From positions 1-48,158 of the forward strand of contig CANIGJ010000034.1 in NCBI GenBank assembly GCA_947467145.1: DNA of 48,158 bases. The letters are read 5' to 3'. Positions 41,466 through 48,158 of this stretch are shown here, piece by piece. This stretch comes from Rhodospirillaceae bacterium. GTDB taxonomy: Bacteria > Pseudomonadota > Alphaproteobacteria > Rhodospirillales > UBA2165. The notes under the pieces were generated by a model that worked only from the letters and a program-made list of their open reading frames with translations, was not told the DNA's origin and ran no database searches. Made by a program: the position numbers and the translations under genes. The stretch's first letter is position 1; each line of letters opens with the position of its first letter.

Positions 41466-41978
41466 CTATTTAATGTTCTCTCTGGGGTAGACGCCCCAGA
41501 CTTCGACGCGGCGCAGCCAGCCTTCGTAGCCGCCGGCCGTCATACGGCACCAGCCGTTCTCTTCGGGACATTCGGCAACCTGCGCATTGGCGCCGGGCTC
41601 GATCCGCGCCACGGCGGGCGAGTTGGAATCGGCGCGGCGGCGCATGGTGCGGGCCTGGCCGGTAATGGTCACCCAGCGGTTCGACGACAACAGGCTTTGA
41701 TGCACCCAGCCTTGCGTGCCCTGGATATCGCGCACTTTGCGCCAGGTGCCGAATTCGGCGAGGACCTCGACCGGCATATTGCGGCGCTTGTAGACCCAAT
41801 CGACGGGGTATTGCACACCGGGACCGGTGCGCATGTTCACCTCTTCCGAGCGGAGCGACACAAAGCGCGGCAGCGGCAGGCCGGAGGCCTTCGGCGTTTC
41901 CTGCGCCGACGCATATTCGGCGCCGGCAAAAGCCAGCCCGAGCAGGATAGATACCGAGATCGCCGCGATTTTGAGCAC
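41466..41978 (-). CDS. Exported SH3-domain protein (DUF1058 type)
   Basis: A 170-aa predicted periplasmic protein starting at a GTG. The signal peptide is LKIAAISVSILLGLAFAGA with cleavage near ASAQE. Two bacterial SH3 modules follow: about 40-100 (RSEEVNMRTGPGVQYPVDWV, WRKVRDIQGTQGWVHQSLL) and 101-160 (RTMRRRADSNSPAVARIEPG, YEGWLRRVEVWGVYP). Such modules bind cell-wall peptides. A TTG at 42107 would add a charged leader and is rejected. It is divergent from the 2-hydroxyacid dehydrogenase, an arrangement also seen in relatives. Confidence 0.88.
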   Translation of the reverse strand: MLKIAAISVSILLGLAFAGAEYASAQETPKASGLPLPRFVSLRSEEVNMRTGPGVQYPVDWVYKRRNMPVEVLAEFGTWRKVRDIQGTQGWVHQSLLSSNRWVTITGQARTMRRRADSNSPAVARIEPGANAQVAECPEENGWCRMTAGGYEGWLRRVEVWGVYPRENIK

Positions 41979-42139
41979 ACGGCTTTCTAGAAGGGTGCGC
42001 GGTACGCGGTCAATAGAAGCGCGCCAAGGCCATATGGGGCGCGGCTGTGCGCGTCCCGGCGCGGTCGCTGGACAACCCAAGCCCCGGCTGGTAATGCGAA
42101 TCGCCAACCTGAACGACCTATATTTGGAAAGCGACCCGC

Positions 42140-43120
42140 ATGGCCAAGCCGACCGTCCTGGTGACCCGAAAACTGCCCGAAGCGGTCGAAACCAGGATGA
42201 TGGAGCTGTTCGACGCGCGCCTCAATTTGGACGATGTCCCGATGGGCCGCGCCGAATTGAAGGCCGCCATCGCCACTGTGGATGCGCTCGTTCCTACGGT
42301 CACCGACACCATCGATGCAGACATTATTTCGGCAGCCGGGCCCAAGCTGAAGATCATCGCCAATTTCGGCGTCGGCGTGAATCACATCGACCTCGCCGCC
42401 GCGACCGCCAAGGGCATCACGGTCACCAATACGCCGGACGTGCTGACCGAGGATACGGCCGATCTCGCCATGGCGCTGGTGCTGATGGCGCCGCGCCGTC
42501 TGAGCGAGGGCGAACGTCTGGTGCGCGACGGCAAGTGGACCGGCTGGGCGCCGACGCAGCATCTGGGTTACCGCATCAACGGCAAGCGCCTCGGCATCAT
42601 CGGCATGGGCCGCATCGGTGTCGCGCTGGCGCGGCGCGCGCGCGGCTTCGGCGTCGCGGTGCATTACCACAATCGTCAGCGCATCGCCGATGCGCTCGAA
42701 ACCGAACTTGAGGCAACCTATTGGCAGAGCCTCGACCAGATGCTCGCCCACATGGACATCCTGTCGATCAATTGCCCGCTGACGGCGGAAACCAAACATC
42801 TGCTGTCCGAAGCGCGCCTCAAACGCCTGCCGAAACATTGCTTCATCATCAATACGTCGCGCGGCGGCATCATCGACGAAGCCGCCTTGGCAAAGGCATT
42901 GCGCAATGGCGACATCGCCGGTGCGGGCCTCGACGTCTATGAAGGCGAGCCCAAGGTGAACGAGGAACTGCTGAAGCTCGACAATGTCGTGCTGCTGCCG
43001 CATCTGGGATCGGCGACCCTCGAAGGGCGCATCGCGATGGGCGAGAAGGTGATCGTCAATCTGCGCACCCATGCCGACGGGCATAAACCGCCGGATCGCG
43101 TGCTGCCGTCTGATTTCTAA
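42140..43120 (+). CDS. D-2-hydroxyacid dehydrogenase (glyoxylate/hydroxypyruvate reductase type)
   Basis: NAD(P)H-dependent reductase of 2-oxoacids, most like glyoxylate reductases. The 326-aa protein has the Rossmann motif GMGRIG (155-160) and the catalytic set Arg241 (NTSRGGIID), Glu270 (DVYEGEP) and His288 (LLPHLGSAT). FGVGVNHIDLAAA is the substrate-loop block. A basic residue soon after the Rossmann motif (His/Asn-Arg-Gln at YHNRQ) suits NADPH, but the cofactor is not certain. Its stop overlaps the convergent moeB end by 4 bases. Confidence 0.92.
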   Translation: MAKPTVLVTRKLPEAVETRMMELFDARLNLDDVPMGRAELKAAIATVDALVPTVTDTIDADIISAAGPKLKIIANFGVGVNHIDLAAATAKGITVTNTPDVLTEDTADLAMALVLMAPRRLSEGERLVRDGKWTGWAPTQHLGYRINGKRLGIIGMGRIGVALARRARGFGVAVHYHNRQRIADALETELEATYWQSLDQMLAHMDILSINCPLTAETKHLLSEARLKRLPKHCFIINTSRGGIIDEAALAKALRNGDIAGAGLDVYEGEPKVNEELLKLDNVVLLPHLGSATLEGRIAMGEKVIVNLRTHADGHKPPDRVLPSDF

Positions 43121-43890
43121 AGCGGCTTAATTGTCGCGTTCGGGCCGCACAGCGCGCAATCCGGATCGGGCTTGATCTTCACATTGCGAAAATCCGTGCG
43201 CAGACCATCAACGATGAGCAGGCGGCCCGACATGGATTCACCGGCCCCGGTGATTTCCTTGATCACCTCGCCCGCCTGCAGCGAACCTAACGTTCCGCAC
43301 ATCGCGCCCAGCACACCGACCTCGGCGCAGGTCGGCACGGCGTCCGGCGGCGGCGGTTCGGGGAATAGGCAGCGATAACAGGGGTTGGTGCCGCCGAGAT
43401 GCGCGCGGAAGGTCGACAGCTGACCATCGAAGCGCAGGATGGCGGCAGACACGAGCGTCTTTTTCAGAAAGAAGCAGGTATCATTGACCAGGAAGCGCGT
43501 CGTGAAATTGTCGCTGCCGTCGGCGACCAGATCGTATTGCGAGATCAATTGGACGGCATTCTTCTCCGTCAGGCGCTCGGGATGCACGACAACGTTCACG
43601 CCGGGATTGAGATCGGCAACCGCGATCCTGGCACTTTCGCCTTTGCCCATGCCGATGCGCGAGGTCGTATGCGCAATCTGGCGCTGCAGGTTGGAAAGAT
43701 CGACGGTGTCGTTATCGACCACGCCGATGGTGCCGACGCCGGCCGCCGCGAGATAGAGGATCGCGGGTGAACCCAAACCGCCCGCACCGATCACCAACAC
43801 CTTGGCTTTGCGGATACGCGCCTGTCCCGCCCCGCCGATTTCCGGCAGCAGGATGTGGCGGGCGTAGCGTTCGAGTTCGTTGTCGTCCAT
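43117..43890 (-). CDS. moeB: E1-like sulfur-carrier adenylyltransferase (MoeB/ThiF family)
   Basis: Adenylates the C-terminal glycine of a sulfur-carrier protein (MoaD or ThiS) as a step in molybdopterin or thiamine synthesis. The 257-aa protein has GAGGLGSP (35-42), the ATP-side DLSNLQRQ, DGSDNFTTRFLVND, and the zinc cysteines Cys171/Cys174 and Cys245/Cys248. Cys188 is in the position of the reactive cysteine. Which carrier it serves cannot be told, so moeB is the family name. It follows cysK by 11 bases on the minus strand. Confidence 0.9.
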   Translation of the reverse strand: MDDNELERYARHILLPEIGGAGQARIRKAKVLVIGAGGLGSPAILYLAAAGVGTIGVVDNDTVDLSNLQRQIAHTTSRIGMGKGESARIAVADLNPGVNVVVHPERLTEKNAVQLISQYDLVADGSDNFTTRFLVNDTCFFLKKTLVSAAILRFDGQLSTFRAHLGGTNPCYRCLFPEPPPPDAVPTCAEVGVLGAMCGTLGSLQAGEVIKEITGAGESMSGRLLIVDGLRTDFRNVKIKPDPDCALCGPNATIKPL

Positions 43891-43901
43891 GACCTAACTT
43901 C

Positions 43902-44852
43902 TCACGCCAAGCCATCGAACAGCGGCGTCGAGAGATACCGTTCGGCGAAGGACGGTAGGATCACGACGATCCGTTTGCCGCGCATGTCTTCGCGCTGGCC
44001 GATCTCGATGGCGGCCGCGATGGCCGCGCCCGACGAAATCCCGACCGGCAGACCTTCTTCGCGCGCCGCGCGCCGCGCCATGGTGAAGGCGGTCTCATTG
44101 CCGATGCGGATGACTTCATCGATCATCTTGGTATTCAGATTGTCGGGCACAAAACCGGCGCCGATGCCCTGGATGGGATGCGAGCCGGGTGCGCCGCCCG
44201 ACAGCACCGGACTGTCTTCCGGCTCGACCGCGAAAACCTTGAAGGCTGGATTACGCGCCTTGATCACTTCGCCGATGCCCGTCAGCGTGCCGCCGGTACC
44301 GACGCCGGCAACCAGCGCATCGACCTTGCCGTCCGTATCCTTCCAGATTTCTTCGGCCGTGGTGCGGCGATGGATATCGGGATTGGCCGGATTAGCGAAT
44401 TGCTGCGGCATCATCGCGCCCGGATTTTCCTGCACGATTTCCTCGGCGCGACGGATGGCGCCCGGCATTCCCTTGCCGCGCGGGATCAGTTCGATCTCGG
44501 CGCCCAGCAGCATCAACATCTTGCGCCGTTCCAGCGACATGCTTTCCGGCATGGTGAGGATCAGTCGATACCCTTTGGCCGCACAGACGAAAGCGAGCGC
44601 GATACCGGTATTGCCCGACGTCGGCTCGACAATGATGGAACCCGGCTTCAGGCGGCCTTCGCGTTCGGCCGCCTCGATCATGGCGATGCCGATGCGGTCC
44701 TTCACCGAATTCAACGGATTGAAGAATTCGCATTTGCCGACGATCTCGGCGAGGCACCCGTCGGTTTCGGGAATGCGATTGAAGCGCACGAGCGGCGTGG
44801 CGCCGATAGTGTCGACGATCGAGTCGTAGATGCGGCCGCGGAACTCGCTCAT
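43902..44852 (-). CDS. cysK: Cysteine synthase A
   Basis: PLP enzyme making cysteine from O-acetylserine and sulfide. The 316-aa protein from the ATG at 44852 has the PLP lysine Lys51 (NPLNSVKDR), [12 protein letters not shown] (76-87) and [10 protein letters not shown] for the phosphate. An upstream TTG at 44927 is in frame but overlaps the Rrf2 gene and adds no conserved sequence. It sits directly after the Rrf2 gene (16-base gap), so Rrf2 control of cysteine supply is likely. Confidence 0.95.
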   Translation of the reverse strand: MSEFRGRIYDSIVDTIGATPLVRFNRIPETDGCLAEIVGKCEFFNPLNSVKDRIGIAMIEAAEREGRLKPGSIIVEPTSGNTGIALAFVCAAKGYRLILTMPESMSLERRKMLMLLGAEIELIPRGKGMPGAIRRAEEIVQENPGAMMPQQFANPANPDIHRRTTAEEIWKDTDGKVDALVAGVGTGGTLTGIGEVIKARNPAFKVFAVEPEDSPVLSGGAPGSHPIQGIGAGFVPDNLNTKMIDEVIRIGNETAFTMARRAAREEGLPVGISSGAAIAAAIEIGQREDMRGKRIVVILPSFAERYLSTPLFDGLA

Positions 44853-44868
44853 TATATTTTCTTGGTGA

Positions 44869-45324
44869 TCAGATCGTGAAGTCGAGATTCTGGCGGCCTT
44901 CGCTGGCCACGCCGCGCTTGTTGGCATCGTTGCACAGATCGTCGATGGTCAATTCATCGAGCCGCGTCATGACCTCGCTTTGCAGATCGAGCCAGATCGG
45001 CCGGATGACCTTCACCGCCAGCTCCGAACCCGTATCGTCGGCAAGCGGATCGCCGCTGAGTTCCATCGCGCGCACGATGCGAATGATTTCGCCGACCGTG
45101 ATGCGGCGGCGTTCGCGCGCGAGGTTATAACCGCCACGCGGGCCGCGTACGCCCGACAGGATCTTGGCGCGTACCAGCTTCTGCAGCACCTGTTCGAGAT
45201 AGCGCCGCGGGATGCCCTGGCGGCGTGTGATGTCGCCGCTTTGCACCGGTTGGCCGCCCGAATGGTAGGCGATGTCGACCACCGCCTCGATCGCGAACAG
45301 CATCTTTTTCGATAAGCGCAACAT
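44869..45324 (-). CDS. Rrf2-family regulator without Fe-S cysteines (CymR-like)
   Basis: A 151-aa winged-helix regulator. [22 protein letters not shown], then [34 protein letters not shown], is the Rrf2 signature. IscR and NsrR keep three cysteines for an Fe-S cluster; here there is only one, Cys131, so a cluster is unlikely. That and the adjacent cysK recall CymR, which acts with CysK as a sulfur sensor in Bacillus. It lies 12 bases after dut and before cysK. Confidence 0.9.
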   Translation of the reverse strand: MLRLSKKMLFAIEAVVDIAYHSGGQPVQSGDITRRQGIPRRYLEQVLQKLVRAKILSGVRGPRGGYNLARERRRITVGEIIRIVRAMELSGDPLADDTGSELAVKVIRPIWLDLQSEVMTRLDELTIDDLCNDANKRGVASEGRQNLDFTI

Positions 45325-45336
45325 CGTCAGCGTCCC

Positions 45337-45804
45337 CTAGCGTCCTTTGGAGGCCACGCCCGTAGATCCAAACCCACCGGCGCCGCGTTCGCTGACCGGC
45401 AGCTCGGTGACTTCATGCCATTCGAGACGCGACACCGGAGCGACGACCATCTGCGCGATGCGCATGCCGCGTTCGATGGTGAAGGCCTCCTGGCCGAGAT
45501 TGATCAACAGCACGCCGATCTCGCCGCGATAATCGGCATCGATGGTGCCCGGCGAATTCAGAACGGTGACGCCGTTGCGCATGGCGAGGCCGGAGCGCGG
45601 GCGCACCTGCGCCTCGTAACCTTCGGGCAACGCGATGGCGAGACCGGTCGGCACCACTTTGCGCGCACCAGGTTCGATGGTGATGGTTTCGCTGATAGCG
45701 GCCATCAGATCGACGCCGGCGGCGGCGCTGGTGGCGATCTCGGGCAGCGGCAATCCGCGCCCATGTTCCAGACGATGAACGGCGACGGCGATAGGATGGC
45801 TCAT
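45337..45804 (-). CDS. dut: dUTP diphosphatase
   Basis: Hydrolyses dUTP to dUMP, keeping uracil out of DNA and feeding dTMP synthesis. The 155-aa trimeric-type enzyme shows the five motifs: [37 protein letters not shown] with the catalytic Asp90, [10 protein letters not shown], and the C-terminal arm [11 protein letters not shown]. Its ATG overlaps the coaBC stop by 4 bases (ATGA), as in many proteobacteria. Confidence 0.96.
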   Translation of the reverse strand: MSHPIAVAVHRLEHGRGLPLPEIATSAAAGVDLMAAISETITIEPGARKVVPTGLAIALPEGYEAQVRPRSGLAMRNGVTVLNSPGTIDADYRGEIGVLLINLGQEAFTIERGMRIAQMVVAPVSRLEWHEVTELPVSERGAGGFGSTGVASKGR

Positions 45805-47006
45805 ACTTCGGCTTTCTTAAAATGATCGGCGATACGAAGGGTCAGACGGCGCGCGACTTCGTCCTTGTCGAGGCGCGGCCAATTTTCGACGCCGGCGCCA
45901 TCGATGACATGAACGGTATTGGCGTCGCCGCCGAAGGTGCCGGTGCCCGGCGAGACATCATTGGCGACGATCCAGTCGCAGCCCTTGGCTTTGCGCTTTT
46001 CGATGGCCTGCTCGACAACCTTTTCGGTTTCGGCGGCGAAACCGATGATCAAAGGTGCGCGTTTGTTGGCGCGGCTGAGCGTCGCCAGGATGTCCGGGTT
46101 CTCGGCCAGTTCGAGATCCGGCAATCCTTTGCCGTTCTTTTTCATCTTCTGCGTCGAGGCGTTCTTGATCTTCCAATCGGCGACGGCCGCCGCGCAGACG
46201 ACGATGTCGAGCGACTGTTCGGCCTGGCACGCGGCCAGCATCTCGTCGGCGGATTTCACATTGCGCACCGTGACACCGGCCGGGTTGGGCAGTTGCGTCG
46301 GCCCGCTTACCAAGATGGTTTCGGCACCGGCCGCCGCGAGCGCACGCGCCACCGCATGGCCCTGCTTGCCCGACGAATGATTGGCGATGTAACGCACCGG
46401 ATCGATCGCTTCATAGGTCGGCCCGCTGGTCACCAACGCGCGCTTACCTTTGAGACGCTGATGTGCGCCGAAAAAATCCTCGATCGCTTCGGCGATATAG
46501 GCGGGCTCGGCCATGCGGCCCATGCCGAATTCGTTGCACGCCATCGGCCCTTCGTCGGGCCCGATCATCATGATGCCGCGTTCGGTCAGCACACGAATGT
46601 TGTCCTGTGTCGCCTTGTGTTCCCACATGCGCACATTCATGGCGGGAGCGACCATCACCGGCTTGTCGGTGGCGAGTAGCGCGGTGGTGGCAAGGTCATC
46701 GGCGATGCCGGCGCGCATCTTGGCCAGGATGTCGGCGGTCGCGGGCGCGACGACGACCAGATCGGCCGAGCGCGACAATTGGATATGGCCCATCTCGCTT
46801 TCGTCGGTCAGCGAGAAGAGGTGGGTATAGACCTTGTCGTTAGAGAGTGCGGCCAGGGACAAGGGGGTGACGAATTCCGCCCCGGATTTGGTCAGGACGC
46901 AGCGCACGGCGATACCGCGGGCCCCCAGAAAGCGGATCAGTTCCAGGCTTTTGTAGGCGGCGATGCTGCCCGCCACGATCAGCAGGACCCTTTTACTGTC
47001 CGACAT
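45801..47006 (-). CDS. coaBC: Bifunctional phosphopantothenoylcysteine decarboxylase/synthetase
   Basis: Two steps of coenzyme A synthesis: joining cysteine to phosphopantothenate (CoaB) and decarboxylating the product (CoaC). The 401-aa protein has the FMN-binding CoaC half with GSIAAYKS, His74 (HIQLS), [10 protein letters not shown] (121-130) and Cys157, then the CoaB half from about 187 ([30 protein letters not shown]). The CoaB reaction uses cysteine, the product of the nearby cysK. Its gene overlaps dut by 4 bases. Confidence 0.96.
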   Translation of the reverse strand: MSDSKRVLLIVAGSIAAYKSLELIRFLGARGIAVRCVLTKSGAEFVTPLSLAALSNDKVYTHLFSLTDESEMGHIQLSRSADLVVVAPATADILAKMRAGIADDLATTALLATDKPVMVAPAMNVRMWEHKATQDNIRVLTERGIMMIGPDEGPMACNEFGMGRMAEPAYIAEAIEDFFGAHQRLKGKRALVTSGPTYEAIDPVRYIANHSSGKQGHAVARALAAAGAETILVSGPTQLPNPAGVTVRNVKSADEMLAACQAEQSLDIVVCAAAVADWKIKNASTQKMKKNGKGLPDLELAENPDILATLSRANKRAPLIIGFAAETEKVVEQAIEKRKAKGCDWIVANDVSPGTGTFGGDANTVHVIDGAGVENWPRLDKDEVARRLTLRIADHFKKAEV

Positions 47007-47082
47007 GGGTAAATTCCGTCAAATTACGATACATGATTGTAGTTATTTGAGATGGCCCGGTCAAATGGGCATGGCCGCTGTG

Positions 47083-48158
47083 TTAAATCAGGTAAAAGAC
47101 CACCAGCAGCGCCATCGCGATCAGGAACACGATATGGATCGGCGAGCGCGTGGGGCGCGGCCGGAACGCCTGGGCAGCGCGGCGATAGGCCTCGGGATCG
47201 ATCCGGCCGCCAAAGCCGCCGGCGGGGGCGCCCACGGCGCCAGCGACGAGTCCTCCTTGCGCGATGATCTGGGCGCTTTTTTCGATATCGGAAACGAGCT
47301 TGGGCAGGCGGGACAGGCCTTGCGCCATTTCGTCGAACGCGAGGGCGATGCGCGCCTCCGGCCCGAAATAATCGCGCTCCCATTGTTCGATCAGCGGCTG
47401 GGCCAAGGTCCACATATTGGATTGCGGCGCCAGGATGCGCCCGACGCCTTCGGCCATCAGCATGGTCTTCTGCAGCAGCAGCAATCGCGGCTGGGTTTCC
47501 ATCTCGAACGTCTCAGTCACCCGGAACAATTGGGCGAGCAGGCGCGCGATGGAAATCTCGTTCTGCGGCCGGTCGAAGATCGGCTCGGCAATGGCGCGGC
47601 ACGCCTGGGCGAAGGCATCGACCGATTTATCGGCGGGCACGTAACCCGCCTCGAAATGCACCTCGGCGACACGGCGATAGTTGCGCTCCAGGAACGCCTT
47701 CAGCATTTCGCCGAGATAACGCCGCGTGCGTTTGTCGAGCCGGCCCATGATGCCGAAGTCGACCGCGATAATGGCCCCGTCGGCGCCGACGAACAGATTG
47801 CCCGGATGCTGATCGGCATGGAAAAAGCCGTCGCGGAACACCTGCTTGAAGAAGATCTCCGCCGCCTTACGCAGGATATCCTGCGGATCGAGCCCGGCAG
47901 CGCGCAAGCTCGCGACGTCGTCGATCCGCATGCCGGCGATACGTTGTTGCGTCATCACGCGGCGCGCGGTGCGGCGCCAATCGATGCTGGGCACACGATA
48001 GCTCGCATCGCCCTGGAAATTTTCCGCCAGCTCGTCGGCCGCTGCGGCTTCGAGGCGAAAATCCATCTCGACGCGCACGGCTTCTTCGAACGTGCGTACA
48101 ACTTCGAGCGGACGCAGACGGCGAAGATCCGGGCGACGGCGTTCCACTTCGCGCGCCA
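47083..48158 (-). CDS. ubiB: Ubiquinone biosynthesis kinase-like protein UbiB, C-terminal part (cut by window edge)
   Basis: Atypical ABC1/ADCK-family kinase/ATPase needed for ubiquinone synthesis. The visible frame runs to the right edge with no start in view; only about 358 residues are seen. The catalytic region is clear: FHADQHPGNLF, then VDFGIMGRLDKRTR (the Asp-Phe-Gly metal site). The A-rich loop and KxGQ motif lie outside. Two close hydrophobic stretches are at the C-terminus (HIVFLIAMALLVVFYLI), giving membrane attachment. It heads the minus-strand string ubiB-coaBC-dut-rrf2-cysK-moeB, with a 76-base gap before coaBC. Confidence 0.95.
   Translation of the reverse strand, partial: AREVERRRPDLRRLRPLEVVRTFEEAVRVEMDFRLEAAAADELAENFQGDASYRVPSIDWRRTARRVMTQQRIAGMRIDDVASLRAAGLDPQDILRKAAEIFFKQVFRDGFFHADQHPGNLFVGADGAIIAVDFGIMGRLDKRTRRYLGEMLKAFLERNYRRVAEVHFEAGYVPADKSVDAFAQACRAIAEPIFDRPQNEISIARLLAQLFRVTETFEMETQPRLLLLQKTMLMAEGVGRILAPQSNMWTLAQPLIEQWERDYFGPEARIALAFDEMAQGLSRLPKLVSDIEKSAQIIAQGGLVAGAVGAPAGGFGGRIDPEAYRRAAQAFRPRPTRSPIHIVFLIAMALLVVFYLI

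Overview
The window is a compact, GC-rich chromosomal segment from an alphaproteobacterium, most likely Rhodospirillales or a near relative. Markers for the class are Irr, a Ros/MucR regulator, a Fur of the Mur type, the order fabA-fabB-fabI-irr, the order phoH-ybeY-corC-lnt-XRE-metK-trmB, and rimP-nusA-ylxR-infB-rbfA-truB-rpsO-pnp. The species cannot be named from sequence alone. I saw no rRNA, tRNA, CRISPR array, prophage or insertion sequence. No gene-free stretch exceeds 300 bases; the longest are about 250 bases, before metK, rimP and pnp.

Layout. 1-2.6 kb (minus): truncated gpsA, then a Tat-exported PhoX phosphatase preceded by a Pho-box-like array. 2.6-11.3 kb (plus): mutS, a DUF559 gene bracketed by inverted GC-rich repeats, glnD, murJ, trpS. 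11.4-14.0 kb: cell-wall genes, namely a glucosaminidase (plus) facing a coupled D-Ala-D-Ala dipeptidase and polysaccharide deacetylase pair (minus). 14.1-24.6 kb (plus): a fused tsaB-rimI, mucR, fur, miaB, phoH, ybeY, corC-like, lnt, an XRE regulator with a perfect palindromic operator, metK and trmB. 24.7-25.8 kb: an uncharacterised methyltransferase-TPR gene. 26.0-35.4 kb: the transcription, translation and RNA-decay operon rimP to pnp. 35.6-38.7 kb: unsaturated fatty-acid synthesis (fabA, fabB, fabI) and irr. 38.9-41.4 kb: rubrerythrin, a GlpC-like Fe-S/CCG protein and DUF3501. 41.5-43.1 kb: an SH3 protein divergent from a 2-hydroxyacid dehydrogenase. 43.1-48.2 kb (minus): ubiB (cut by the edge), coaBC, dut, an Rrf2 regulator, cysK, moeB.

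How the genes work together. Most of the window is housekeeping: DNA repair, nitrogen signalling, tRNA modification, ribosome assembly, envelope synthesis, cofactor and sulfur metabolism. The least understood parts are the rubrerythrin/Fe-S/DUF3501 trio beside the iron regulator irr, and the DUF559 gene whose ribosome-binding site and last codons lie inside the two arms of a repeat that also occurs alone at 39.35 kb. The best regulatory signals are the four-unit, 11-bp-period array before phoX, the 18-bp palindrome over the XRE promoter, a terminator-like hairpin in the rimP leader, and a promoter with an embedded inverted repeat before rubrerythrin.

Starts were moved from the longest open frame wherever a ribosome-binding site, a signal peptide or family length argued for it (phoX, mutS, trpS, the glucosaminidase, deacetylase, dipeptidase, phoH, ybeY, rbfA, the Fe-S protein, DUF3501, the SH3 protein, cysK). 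All function calls come from reading motifs; no database search was run.
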